A stretch of DNA of 64,000 bases from CAISCU01 sp943361925 (GTDB lineage Bacteria; Bacteroidota; Bacteroidia; UKL13-3): positions 59,434 to 123,433 of the forward strand of contig CALRIT020000013.1 in assembly GCA_943361925.1 (NCBI GenBank), in the 5' to 3' direction. A model generated the notes under the pieces. The model did not search any database. It was not told the origin of the DNA and was given only the letters and a program-made list of their open reading frames with translations. Below are positions 52,547 to 61,369 of the stretch, one piece after another. Within the stretch, counting starts at the first letter, position 1. Each line of letters begins with the position of its first letter. A program made the translations under genes and the position numbers.

Positions 52547-52972
52547 ATGAATGAACCTTCAAAAGCCGCATTTGGATTTGATAATTTTAGAATTGTTAGC
52601 TTTTCATTAAATGAATTGAATCCAGAAAATGATGAGTTAAGTATCAACATATCACCAAGTGGTATATATTTTGAAAAGGAGGGGGTTTTTGAGGTAACGA
52701 TTGATTTTTCTGCATCAGAAAAAGTCGATGAATCAACTCCAGCAGTAAAGGCAATTTTAAAAGCAAAATTTACATTTCCCACACCAGTGAATTATGAAGA
52801 AATTCCTGCTTTCTTTTATTTAAATAGTATTGCAATTGTTTTCCCGTATTTGAGAGCATTTATTAGTAGCTTAACACTTCAAGCTAATATAAAGCCTCTT
52901 ATTTTACCAGTTTTAAACCTTACTGGTTTAGACAAACCATTGAGAGATAATACTAAAGTTGTACATGATTAG
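52547..52972 (+). CDS. SecB-like chaperone of the TAC system
   Basis: This 141-aa protein has beta strands in the N-terminal two-thirds and then 'NSIAIVFPYLRAFISSLTLQ' followed by 'ANIKPLILPVLNL', which matches the SecB signature (FPYARECISS ... PPLNLAPVNF). SecB-like solitary chaperones protect antitoxins in TAC systems such as HigBA-SecB and CmdTAC. It is third in the T-A-C order and lies next to the DUF4248 and integrase genes, a usual cargo spot. Confidence 0.75.
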   Translation: MNEPSKAAFGFDNFRIVSFSLNELNPENDELSINISPSGIYFEKEGVFEVTIDFSASEKVDESTPAVKAILKAKFTFPTPVNYEEIPAFFYLNSIAIVFPYLRAFISSLTLQANIKPLILPVLNLTGLDKPLRDNTKVVHD

Positions 52973-53029
52973 TTTCATATTAATCAGAAGTAAGTAGAAA
53001 TTAAACTAGAAACATCTTATATTCCTCAT

Positions 53030-53323
53030 TTAATAAGGTGTTCCAAATTCTGAAATAATTTTATCTACCATTGCGGGTGTTAGTATTTTTTTTCTTGGTT
53101 TATAACCAGTTTTTATCAGTTTAGTTTTTAGTTCAATATTTCCTACAATCCATCTTCTTAATTGATTTGCTGCGCATTGTTTAGAAAGATAAGGAAAGTA
53201 AAGTTGTGCGAGCTCACCAAATCCGTAAGCTCGCACTTTAAAAGTTTCTTCATTCATGGTGTTTTTTTTGATTTTAACACCCCCATTTTTGAAATCGGTT
53301 ACTATATGTATCTTTTTGCTCAT
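53030..53323 (-). CDS. DUF4248 protein
   Basis: This 97-aa protein has 'ELAQLYFPYLSKQCAANQLR' and 'RKKILTPAMVDKIISEFG', the pattern of DUF4248, a Bacteroidota family of small proteins with a predicted nucleic-acid-binding helix pair. It is 24 bp after the integrase start of translation order (same strand, downstream of int), so the two are likely regulated together. The function is unknown. Confidence 0.7.
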   Translation of the reverse strand: MSKKIHIVTDFKNGGVKIKKNTMNEETFKVRAYGFGELAQLYFPYLSKQCAANQLRRWIVGNIELKTKLIKTGYKPRKKILTPAMVDKIISEFGTPY

Positions 53324-53346
53324 TTTAGGCGACCAGGCCTTTAAAA

Positions 53347-54609
53347 TTAAACTGCTTGGGTTCGCATGACGTTGGCAGTGTTTAAGCGGGAGCCAATTTT
53401 GCTGGCCAGTTCATTCATATCATTACCAATCTTAGCATCCACTATTCGCGCATAATGCTGGGTGGTTCTAATGTTTTTATGGCCTAGCATTTTAGCAATG
53501 GATTCAATTGGAACTCCATTCAACATGGTTACTGTGGTAGCAAAGGTGTGGCGGGCCACATGGAAGGTAAGCAGTTTTTCAATTCTTGCTAAGGTTTGAA
53601 TTTCTTTTAGATAAGCATTGAGTTTTTGATTGCTCAATACAGGTAGCACTTTGTCTTCTGCCTTAAGAATGCTTAAGTCGCTGTATTTTTCAATAATAAA
53701 TTTGGGCACATGCAACAAGGGCACCTGCGACCTGGCTTTTGTTTTTTGCCTTCTGGTCTTTATCCAAAGCACGCCATGATGGTCTTCTTCTAACTCTGCT
53801 TTCTTTAACTTGAACAAGTCGGCATAAGACAAGCCGCTAAAACATGCAAATACAAACAAGTCTCTTACCAATTCTAAGCGTGGCATCAAGACTTCCAAAT
53901 CCATGATAGATTGTAATTCTGATTCGTTTAGGTAAGGTCTGTCCACTTCACGAAGCGAAAGTTTAAAATCTACAAAGGGATTATTTCTTAGCCAGCCGTT
54001 TTGAATTCCAATGCGCACAATGCGTTTAAAGTTTTGCAAGTACTTCATGGTGGTATTGTGGCAGCAGTTCTTTTTGGTGCGCAAAAACATTTCAAACTTA
54101 GATACCATTTGTCTATTCACTACTTTAATGGGAACATCTGGCACCTTGAGTTCTTCTATTAAAAACTGGCGCATGTATTTGAGGGCCGTTCTGTATTTGT
54201 GGTAATTGCCATAGGATGTTTCTTTTCCAATCATTAGCCTCAAATCTTCCACATGTTCATCCCAAATAATGCAAAGGGTTCTGGCCTTAGAAGTGTTAAT
54301 GGAGAGAATGGCATCGCGCAAAAGTTCGGGCGTGCAATGGTCGTACATGGTGTTAAGCTCGGCATACTTGTGGTAAGTATGGGCTTTAAAATCTTCCAGG
54401 TAGCGGTTTACTTCAACCGCTGCATTGGTTTTACCCCGGCAAAGACCTTGTTTGGCCTCCCAGAGTTCGGGCACTACATTACGTTTGGTGAAGATTGTGA
54501 GCGATTTACCATTGATGGTAATACGCATGTTAATTGGGCATTCGCCATTTCTAGTTGGGCGAGTGCGATTGATGTAAAACATCAATCTGAAAGTTGTTCT
54601 TGACGACAT
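53347..54609 (-). CDS. int: Tyrosine recombinase (integrase)
   Basis: This 420-aa protein has an N-terminal Arm-DNA and SAM-like core-binding region ('YGNYHKYRTALKYMRQF'). The C-terminal catalytic domain has HVARHTFA (His, Arg), 'LGHKNIRTTQHYARI' (His and nucleophile Tyr). The first Arg position reads FSGLSYADL, i.e. Ser in place of Arg, as in IntDOT-type recombinases of Bacteroides. It probably integrates and excises the element at ssrA. The gene ends about 270 bp from attR. Confidence 0.9.
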   Translation of the reverse strand: MSSRTTFRLMFYINRTRPTRNGECPINMRITINGKSLTIFTKRNVVPELWEAKQGLCRGKTNAAVEVNRYLEDFKAHTYHKYAELNTMYDHCTPELLRDAILSINTSKARTLCIIWDEHVEDLRLMIGKETSYGNYHKYRTALKYMRQFLIEELKVPDVPIKVVNRQMVSKFEMFLRTKKNCCHNTTMKYLQNFKRIVRIGIQNGWLRNNPFVDFKLSLREVDRPYLNESELQSIMDLEVLMPRLELVRDLFVFACFSGLSYADLFKLKKAELEEDHHGVLWIKTRRQKTKARSQVPLLHVPKFIIEKYSDLSILKAEDKVLPVLSNQKLNAYLKEIQTLARIEKLLTFHVARHTFATTVTMLNGVPIESIAKMLGHKNIRTTQHYARIVDAKIGNDMNELASKIGSRLNTANVMRTQAV

Positions 54610-54622
54610 CTTTAAATTGGTT

Positions 54623-54642
54623 TAAAATGGCCCCCCATTTTA
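54623..54642. promoter_or_regulatory. Inverted repeat upstream of int
   Basis: TAAAATGG-CCCC-CCATTTTA is a perfect 8-bp stem, starting 14 bp upstream of the int ATG. It is a plausible operator or RNA leader hairpin controlling int. Confidence 0.5.
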
Positions 54643-54651
54643 GGTACAATT

Positions 54652-54795
54652 CTGACGTTTTTTAGCCAAGTTGGCAAGCGACAAATCGAGCATTAACGCG
54701 ACTTTCAGCGCAAAGTCGTGACGTAATTTGTGAAAAAGCAAAAAACGTCACATTCTGCAAAATATTCTTGGCGTTTTTAGGCGTTTTATGACGTA
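54652..54795. repeat. Repeated GACGT words, candidate integrase arm sites
   Basis: Four copies of GACGT/ACGTC occur near 54653, 54718, 54745 and 54790, between int and attR. Spaced short repeats next to the core fit arm-type binding sites of tyrosine recombinases. A GACGTC also lies in the left-end insertion (about 8119). Confidence 0.45.
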
Positions 54796-54811
54796 TAAAA
54801 CAGCCTAAAAA
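54774..54811. repeat. Long hairpin near attR
   Basis: TTTTTAGGCGTTTTAT and ATAAAACAGCCTAAAAA pair with small bulges around GACGT. It could replace the lost ssrA terminator or form a cruciform for recombinase binding. There is no strong T-run on the minus strand. Confidence 0.5.
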
Positions 54812-54877
54812 TGCTCAAAAAATAGCCACTCATCAATGATAATCAGAACATTAACTCAATTTCAGTGATGAAATCAG

Positions 54878-54906
54878 TGGAGCTGCAGGGATTCGAACCC
54901 TGGTCC
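54878..54906. other. attR core (ssrA 3' end)
   Basis: The 29 bp cover the tmRNA discriminator, acceptor 3' strand and T-arm. The same sequence, split and with one mismatch, occurs at the left end (8047-8062 plus 8176-8188). Confidence 0.8.
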
Positions 54907-55240
54907 GGAAATGGATTGGTCGTGCTTTCTTCATGCTGAGTAAAGCATTGATTTCAGTTGATGCAGGCTGCTTTTCTTACCAACACCAACCTAAGATACC
55001 TTTTTACTGTTAAATGCCGGTAACCCACACTTAACAGACCCTGTTAGATGACAGTACTAGTGGTAGCGCAACAAGACAAACACTACCGTACTGAAGGCCG
55101 GCTTAATCTTCCTGATTAAGCAGCCATAGCGAAGTTAGACTCGCCAATTAAAGTTTTAGGGATTGATATTAAAGTGCCAACACACCCAATGCACTGCATG
55201 CTTACACGCCTTTGCTCATCCCGTCAATACCGGTCAGCCC
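54878..55240 (-). ncRNA. ssrA: tmRNA (ssrA)
   Basis: This 363-nt RNA frees stalled ribosomes and tags incomplete proteins. The 5' end GGGGCUGACCGG pairs with the 3' end CAGCUCC, and the T-arm reads GGUUCGAAUCC. The tag reading frame at 55116-55145 encodes GESNFAMAA followed by UAA. The 3' end is rebuilt by the integrated element; CCA is not encoded after the discriminator (CACTGA follows). Confidence 0.93.
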
Positions 55241-55258
55241 CATATTTTAAAGAACAAA

Positions 55259-55292
55259 AAGCCTGATTGGTTTTTCTCCCAATCAGGCTTAC
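55259..55292 (-). terminator. Terminator after the biotin carrier gene
   Basis: AAGCCTGATTGG and CCAATCAGGCTT form a perfect 12-bp stem. On the minus strand it is followed by TTTTTG. It lies between the 55322 gene and ssrA, both on the minus strand. Confidence 0.8.
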
Positions 55293-55321
55293 AAATATAC
55301 AATAATTTTTCTTCTTTCCCT

Positions 55322-55819
55322 TTATTCCAATTCTATCAGAATTGTGTTCTTTTCTACCGCCTGTTTTGGTTCCACACATATTTTCTTCACTTTCCCTTCA
55401 CCATCTGCCTTAATTACATTCTCCATTTTCATGGCTTCCAATACCAATAATGCATCACCTTTTTTAATGGTATCACCTACTTGTGTTTGAATCCTCAGCA
55501 CCAATCCTGGCATTGGTGCTTTTACATTGTTGGCTTTTGCTACCATCATTTTGTCTAATCCTAACTGACTCAATAATGCATCATACTGGTCTTTAATTTG
55601 TACCGCATGTTTTTTGCCATTGATGAGGATATTCATCGTTTTACCATTTTCTTCCTTGTCCAACAATTCAATATTCAATGATTGATTCTCCAAAATCATG
55701 TGGTATTTGTTGGTATCAAGTTTAACTATATCGGCAGAAACCGGTTTTCCATCTAATAAAACATTGCCTTTGTGAAGGTCGAATTGCAAATTCTGTGAAT
55801 TAACTTGGATATTAAGCAT
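55322..55819 (-). CDS. Biotin/lipoyl carrier protein (carboxylase BCCP subunit)
   Basis: This 165-aa protein has a C-terminal biotinyl domain with LEAMKMEN, the biotin Lys being K131, and 'APMPGLVLRIQTQVGDTIKKG' upstream (abbreviated pattern P-M-P-G). The N-terminal half is beta-rich. It is the carrier of an acetyl-CoA/propionyl-CoA-type carboxylase. It is separate from any carboxylase subunit within the window. Confidence 0.85.
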   Translation of the reverse strand: MLNIQVNSQNLQFDLHKGNVLLDGKPVSADIVKLDTNKYHMILENQSLNIELLDKEENGKTMNILINGKKHAVQIKDQYDALLSQLGLDKMMVAKANNVKAPMPGLVLRIQTQVGDTIKKGDALLVLEAMKMENVIKADGEGKVKKICVEPKQAVEKNTILIELE

Positions 55820-55862
55820 ATGTATTCAATAATTTTATTTTCTTGCGGCTGTAAAGTAAGTT

Positions 55863-58457
55863 ATGAGAAAAGTTGTTAGTTATTTCCTCTTGTCCTACCT
55901 CATCCTTTCAATGGGATGCAAGGTAAATAAAAGTTTTGATTCGAATTCAGCTAAAAATATGGAAAAAATCATGCTTGATGATGTGGTCATTCGTCCTCAG
56001 GCAAAAGTGAAAACAGTTCCATACCAACCTATGCCCAAAAGGGTGGTTGATTTGCTGCATACCAAGCTCGAACTGGCCTTCGATTACGATAAACAATGGG
56101 TGATTGGAAAGGCTTATTTAACTATTAAACCCTATTTTTTGCCTGTTCAAAATTTTACTTTGGATGCAAAAGGTTTTGAAATTCAACAAATAAAAGCTGT
56201 ATTAGGAAAAGATACTTTAGCTGTTACCTATCAGTATGATACATTTAAAATTGATATTCAATTACCCAAAGAATTAAAACGAACTGATACTTTTCAGGTC
56301 ATCCTAAATTATATAGCCAAACCTTCAGAGCTAAAAAATAAAGGTGGTTCAGCCATTACCGATAATAAAGGTTTGTATTTCATCAACCCAAAAGAAACCG
56401 ACCCTTATAAACCTAAACAAATCTGGACACAAGGAGAAGCTGAAAACAGTTCAGCCTGGTTTCCAACTATTGATGTTCCGGGAGAGAAACATACACAGGA
56501 AATCTATATTACAATTGCCGAAAACGAAACCTCATTGAGTAATGGATTATTGATGAGTTCTAAAAAAATCGGGAATGGTTTGAAAATTGAACATTGGTCG
56601 CAAAAATTACCTCATGCTCCTTATTTGGCAATGTTGGCTATTGGTAATTTTACTGTTACCAAAGATAAATGGCGTGATAAAGAAGTGAATTATTACCTGG
56701 AACCGGCTTATCAAAAACATGCAAAGATGATTTTTGGGAAAACTCCTAAGATGATAGAAGTATATTCAAAACTGACAGGTGTAGATTATCCATGGGAAAA
56801 ATTTTCTCAGGTTGTAGCACGCGATTTTGTGAGTGGTGCCATGGAAAATACAGGTGCAGTTTTACATTATGAAGGTGTTCAACATGATGTGAGACAACAC
56901 CTCGATAATAATCACGAAGACATTATTGCTCACGAATTGTTTCATCAATGGTTTGGTGATTATGTAACAGCAAGAACCTGGAGTCAATTGCCATTGAATG
57001 AAAGTTTTGCTACTTATGGCGAATATTTATGGAATGAAGCAGAATATGGAAAAGATTTTGCAGATTATCAATTTGAAAGAGCCAGGAATGCTTATTTCCG
57101 TTCAAAAAATAAACATACACAACCAACAATCAGGTATTTTTATACTGATCCAGATGAGTTGTTTGATGTTCTTAGTTATCAAAAAGGCGGACGTATTTTA
57201 CACATGCTCAGGAATCAATTGGGTGATGAAGTTTTCTTCAAAGGAATTAATCTTTATCTCACAAAAAATGCTTTTGGAATTGCAGATATTCACGATTTAA
57301 GAAAGGCTTTTGAACAAGCTTCTGGTGAAGATTTGAATCTATTTTTTAATCAATGGTTTTTGGGAAGCGGACATCCTATTGTTCAAGTAAAATACGATTA
57401 TAATGTAGATAGAAAATCAGTTATTGTTAAGGTGATGCAAGTAAAAGATTCTTCGCAATCGGTATTTAATTCTTCGCAAAGTGTATTCAGTTTTCCTATA
57501 AAAATTGGTATCGGAGATTCAAGTGGATTGGTAAAAACCGAATCAATTATCATCAGCAAAAAATATGAAGAATTTGAGATTCCATACAATCAAATTCCTG
57601 ATTATATAAGTTTTGATGAGGATGGTGTTTTACTTGGTCAGATTGCAGAAACGAAATCCAACGAACGTTGGTTGAATCAGTTTTTAACTACTAAAAATTA
57701 TGGAACTTATTATAGGGCAAATGATGTTATAAAGAAATGGAATTTGCCTTCGGATATGCCATTATTTGAAAAAGCAATTCGTGCCGGAATCACCAATGAA
57801 ACCTGGTATAAACAAATTGATGCGCTTAATTTATTGAATACACAACCTGCATTAATTGATAGTTTTAAAAACACTATTATCAATTTAAGTTTCAACCATC
57901 CTGTTTCAAAAGTTAGAACAGAAGCTTTAGTAACATTGAGTTCATTGGGTAAGGAATCTTTGCCTTATTTAATCAAAAGTTTAGGTGATTCATCCTATAT
58001 GGTTGTTTCAACTTCTTTGGGTTTAATGGGTCAGATTGATTTAGACACAGCCATCTATTTTGCTAATCAACAAGTGCCTGTTTATTCAGGAGAAATTCAT
58101 GAATCGATTGCAGAATTATATGCTAAAAAAGGAAATATAAATGCAGGTGCTTATTTCAAATCGCAGTTAGGGAAATATGGATTATATAGATCGCCAATCC
58201 TAAGGTATTTTTTTGATTATATTACCAAATCTATCTTAAAAGAAGGAGAATTATGTTTGCAAATTTTAGATGAATACATAACCATATCAAGCGATACAGA
58301 TTTAGATAAACGCGTGATTCGCATGAATTCAAAAATTAGAAAACAGCTTGTAACTGAAATGAAAGCTGCTCCTGAAAATCAACAAGAGTTTTACAACAAA
58401 CTTTTAGAGCAGTTAAACAATATCGATAAAAAACTAAAATTAAGGTCGAAAACTTAA
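55863..58457 (+). CDS. M1-family aminopeptidase
   Basis: This 864-aa exported zinc aminopeptidase has a lipoprotein-type signal (lipobox ...SMGCKV), GAMENTG substrate motif near 325 and HELFHQWFGD with zinc ligands His357, His361 and Glu380. A C-terminal helical repeat domain (about 620-860) follows. It removes N-terminal residues from peptides, probably in the periplasm. The 3' end overlaps the convergent DUF1223 gene by 18 bp. Confidence 0.9.
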   Translation: MRKVVSYFLLSYLILSMGCKVNKSFDSNSAKNMEKIMLDDVVIRPQAKVKTVPYQPMPKRVVDLLHTKLELAFDYDKQWVIGKAYLTIKPYFLPVQNFTLDAKGFEIQQIKAVLGKDTLAVTYQYDTFKIDIQLPKELKRTDTFQVILNYIAKPSELKNKGGSAITDNKGLYFINPKETDPYKPKQIWTQGEAENSSAWFPTIDVPGEKHTQEIYITIAENETSLSNGLLMSSKKIGNGLKIEHWSQKLPHAPYLAMLAIGNFTVTKDKWRDKEVNYYLEPAYQKHAKMIFGKTPKMIEVYSKLTGVDYPWEKFSQVVARDFVSGAMENTGAVLHYEGVQHDVRQHLDNNHEDIIAHELFHQWFGDYVTARTWSQLPLNESFATYGEYLWNEAEYGKDFADYQFERARNAYFRSKNKHTQPTIRYFYTDPDELFDVLSYQKGGRILHMLRNQLGDEVFFKGINLYLTKNAFGIADIHDLRKAFEQASGEDLNLFFNQWFLGSGHPIVQVKYDYNVDRKSVIVKVMQVKDSSQSVFNSSQSVFSFPIKIGIGDSSGLVKTESIIISKKYEEFEIPYNQIPDYISFDEDGVLLGQIAETKSNERWLNQFLTTKNYGTYYRANDVIKKWNLPSDMPLFEKAIRAGITNETWYKQIDALNLLNTQPALIDSFKNTIINLSFNHPVSKVRTEALVTLSSLGKESLPYLIKSLGDSSYMVVSTSLGLMGQIDLDTAIYFANQQVPVYSGEIHESIAELYAKKGNINAGAYFKSQLGKYGLYRSPILRYFFDYITKSILKEGELCLQILDEYITISSDTDLDKRVIRMNSKIRKQLVTEMKAAPENQQEFYNKLLEQLNNIDKKLKLRSKT

Positions 58458-59243
58458 TTGGTCAACACCATGAATTTTTAAGGTTCTTGGATTTTGTACA
58501 AAACCAATGATTCTAAAATTATCGAGATTGATTGAAGGACTTACATAAATTTTTGTTTTTCCTTCTGATTTAACCAATGGAGCAGTAATTAACTTCCTGC
58601 AAATATTGTGGTGATGAAGAATTTGATTGGCATTTTCTCCACCTTTTACTGCTGAGTTAATTTCTCTTTGAATAAAAGCAATGTTTAATTCCAATGAATC
58701 CATTGGTCCCCAAAATCTGTATGCTACAATTAAACTGTCTTCGCCTTCTTCTGCAGCAACACCAAGTTTTAAGAAATTAGGATTTGGTTTAGATAAGTTT
58801 TGTGTGATTTCAACTGAAATTCCTTTTTTATCGGCACCTGCATGAGCATTTCCTCCGTTAACAAAAGCCATTGGAGTATATAAGTTTTTCTCACCTTTTT
58901 TTAATGCATAATTCATTTGTTTTTTAGTGTATAATGAATCGCTAAAAGGATCAACCCAGCCCGATTTGTTCCAATAATCAACATGGTAATCAATTACATA
59001 TACAGGTGATGTAGTGCTATCACTTAAATGAATTACTTCTTGCATAAAAGCATCGGCAATCGGACAAGAACTACATCCTTCAGAAGAAAATAATTCTATC
59101 AAAACATTGTTCTGATACATTTTTTCTTGGTTGTTGGGCGTGAAAATATCGACGTTTTGCTGGGCGAAAATATTGTTACAGAAAAGGCCCAAAATCAAGG
59201 TAATTACAAGTTTAAATTGATTCACGTTTTGTAGATACTTCAT
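58440..59243 (-). CDS. DUF1223 protein (thioredoxin-like)
   Basis: This 267-aa protein has a signal peptide (about 1-27) and 'NVLIELFSSEGCSSCPIADA' with a CxxC motif near 57-60, the DUF1223 hallmark, then 'VYVIDYHVDYWNKSGWVDPF'. It is a predicted thioredoxin-like exported protein. Role unknown. Confidence 0.8.
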   Translation of the reverse strand: MKYLQNVNQFKLVITLILGLFCNNIFAQQNVDIFTPNNQEKMYQNNVLIELFSSEGCSSCPIADAFMQEVIHLSDSTTSPVYVIDYHVDYWNKSGWVDPFSDSLYTKKQMNYALKKGEKNLYTPMAFVNGGNAHAGADKKGISVEITQNLSKPNPNFLKLGVAAEEGEDSLIVAYRFWGPMDSLELNIAFIQREINSAVKGGENANQILHHHNICRKLITAPLVKSEGKTKIYVSPSINLDNFRIIGFVQNPRTLKIHGVDQLSFRP

Positions 59244-59385
59244 TTTATATTTTGTTTTGATTCGATTTGCAATGATAGGAATGATTGGTTTTCAATCATC
59301 CAATAATGCGTAAAAATGGCAAAAATTTAGCCAAATTGCTTGATAAGCTTGTTTTTTAAGTAAATAAAATGATTTGTAGCCCGAA

Positions 59386-59415
59386 TTTGATAATAATTTA
59401 GAATGATTACTTTTG
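59386..59415 (+). promoter_or_regulatory. Promoter of prfB
   Basis: TTTG (59386-59389) and TACTTTTG (59408-59415) are separated by 18 bp, fitting the Bacteroidota consensus. The prfB ATG is only 4 bp further on, so the mRNA may be leaderless or nearly so. Confidence 0.6.
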
Positions 59416-59419
59416 CGGA

Positions 59420-60500
59420 ATGACAATTGAACAACTAAAAGAGTTGAAGTATAGGGTTGATGCCCTGAGGAGGTATCTTTGACATCGAGACAAAATTACT
59501 TGATATTCAGGAAGAAGAAGCTTTAAGCAGAACCAGTACTTTTTGGGATGATCCTAAAAAAGCGGAACAGGTTTTAAAATCCACCAAACAAAAAAAAATC
59601 TGGACTGATGCCTATGCAAATGCGGTGGCACAGGTTGATGATTTAAGCGTTTTACTTGAGTTTTATCAAGCTGGAGAAGGTACAGAAGAAGATGTTGATG
59701 CTCAATACAAACATGCTTCACAAGTGGTTGAAGAGCTTGAATTCAAAAACATGCTTAGCAGTGAAGAAGACCAAATGAATTGTGTTTTACAAATCAATTC
59801 AGGAGCAGGTGGAACTGAAAGTCAGGATTGGGCTGAAATGCTGATGCGTATGTATATTATGTATGCAGATAAACATGGTTTAAAAGCTGCTGTTGTTGAT
59901 GAACAAGCAGGTGATGGAGCCGGCATAAAATCTTGTTCAATTGAGGTTGAAGGCAATTTTGCTTATGGTTATTTAAAGGGCGAAAATGGCGTACATCGTT
60001 TGGTGAGAATTTCTCCATTTGATTCCAATGCACGTCGACATACTTCATTTGCTTCGGTTTATTGTTATCCTATTGTTGATGATTCGATTGAGATAGAAGT
60101 AAAAGATGCTGATATTGAAGTACAAACTTCACGTTCGGGTGGGGCAGGCGGACAGAATGTAAATAAGGTTGAAACCAAGGTTCAAATGACACATAAACCA
60201 ACCGGAATTGTAATTGTTTGTCAGGTTGAACGCTCACAAAGTGCCAACAGAGAACGTGCTATGAAAATGCTGAAATCTCAGTTGTATGAATTGGAATTGA
60301 GGAAGAAAAACGAAGCGAGAGATAAAATTGAAGCAGGAAAAAAACGCATTGAATGGGGTTCACAAATTAGGAACTATGTTTTTCATCCATACAAATTGGT
60401 GAAAGATCTAAGGACCGGCGTTGAAACCTCAGATGTACAAGGTGTGATGGATGGAAATCTGGATGATTTTATTAAATCGTACCTAATGGAATACAACTAG
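59420..60500 (+). CDS. prfB: Peptide chain release factor 2 (programmed +1 frameshift)
   Basis: RF2 releases proteins at UGA and UAA. The gene reads 59420-59479, then shifts +1 at CTT-TGA-C and continues 59481-60500, giving 359 aa. AGGAGG at 59468-59473, just before the shift site, is the usual stimulatory Shine-Dalgarno-like element. The specificity motif SPF ('RISPFDSNARRH') and the catalytic GGQ ('GGAGGQNVNKVETK') are intact. The in-frame UGA autoregulates RF2 level. An N-terminal annotation starting at 59625 would be wrong. Confidence 0.95.
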
Positions 60501-60515
60501 TAACAACGCATGTAG

Positions 60516-60563
60516 CACCGCGATTTATCGCGGTGTTCAACGACACCGCGATAAATCGCGGTG
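60516..60563. repeat. Paired 20-bp hairpin repeat
   Basis: CACCGCGATTTATCGCGGTG (60516-60535) and CACCGCGATAAATCGCGGTG (60544-60563) are each self-complementary and mirror each other. They lie between prfB and the convergent SDR gene. They may be a REP-like element and can act as a terminator, although T-runs are lacking. Confidence 0.8.
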
Positions 60564-60568
60564 GTCAA

Positions 60569-61330
60569 TTATTTTCGATTAATAATCGTCGCAACCGGCT
60601 GTGCAGTTGGCATTACAATCATTTCGTTGATATTCATTCTTTGTGGTCTTGAAATGGCATAATAGGCTGCATCAGCTATGTCTTCAGCCAGCAAATTATC
60701 AAAGCCGTCATAAACTTTATCAGCACGTTCTTTGTCACCATGAAATCTTACTATTGAAAACTCAGTTTCTACAGCACCAGGATTAATGCTAGTTACTTTT
60801 ACATTATGCGGAGAAAGTTCAATTCGCATCCCTCTGCTTAATGCATCAACTGCAAATTTGCTGGCACAATAAACGTTTCCATTTGCATAAACTTCTTTGC
60901 CAGCAATGCTTGAAATGTTCACTACATGACCCATTTTTCTTTCTACCATTCCGGGTAAAATAATTCTACTGATATAAAGTAAACCCTTTACATTGGTATC
61001 AATCATTTTTTCCCAATCTTCCACATCTCCTTCATGTAAATTTCCTAATCCACTTGCTAGGCCGGCATTGTTTATTAAATAATAAATGTCTTTCCAATCA
61101 TCAGGAATTTCGGAAATTGCTTTTTCAATTTCGGATTTATGTCGAATATCAAACGGGCAAAGAAGAATTTTTATTTGATTTTCTGATTCTAATTCTAACT
61201 TGAGTTTTTCAAGTCTATCAAGCCTTCTGGCGTTTAAAATCAGGTTGATACCTTCACTTGCAAACCTTTTTGCAATGGCCATTCCTATTCCGGAAGAAGC
61301 TCCTGTAATAAAAGCGATTTTATTGGGCAT
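60569..61330 (-). CDS. Short-chain dehydrogenase/reductase (SDR)
   Basis: This 253-aa classical SDR has TGASSGIG (9-16), NNAG (87-90), the catalytic Ser (NISSIAG, about 140), YCASK (Tyr154, Lys158) and 'NPGAVETEF'. It resembles the YdfG/serine-3-dehydrogenase-like group acting on 3-hydroxy acids, but the substrate is unproven. It is divergent from the STAS gene. Confidence 0.85.
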   Translation of the reverse strand: MPNKIAFITGASSGIGMAIAKRFASEGINLILNARRLDRLEKLKLELESENQIKILLCPFDIRHKSEIEKAISEIPDDWKDIYYLINNAGLASGLGNLHEGDVEDWEKMIDTNVKGLLYISRIILPGMVERKMGHVVNISSIAGKEVYANGNVYCASKFAVDALSRGMRIELSPHNVKVTSINPGAVETEFSIVRFHGDKERADKVYDGFDNLLAEDIADAAYYAISRPQRMNINEMIVMPTAQPVATIINRK

Positions 61331-61369
61331 ATTTTTTTGTATTTTCGAAAACCTGCTAATTGGACAAAT

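Larger units (their letters stand above)
8047..54906. mobile_element. Integrated provirus-like element inserted in the ssrA 3' end
   Basis: The element spans about 46.9 kb. The ends are defined by a 29-bp ssrA-derived sequence: intact at 54878-54906, and split at 8047-8062 plus 8176-8188, with one mismatch. A tyrosine recombinase lies just inside the right end, and excisionase-like and primase-helicase genes lie inside. Contents are left cargo, replication genes, a dnd island, a particle-like/lysis operon with DNA-protection genes, a TAC cassette and int. No relaxase, type IV secretion, terminase, portal or tail genes were recognised, which argues against an ICE or a tailed prophage. Confidence 0.8.

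Noticed and set aside
8047..54906. Integrative conjugative element
   Set aside because: RteC-like and excisionase-like genes are shared with such elements, but no relaxase, coupling protein or Tra genes were found.
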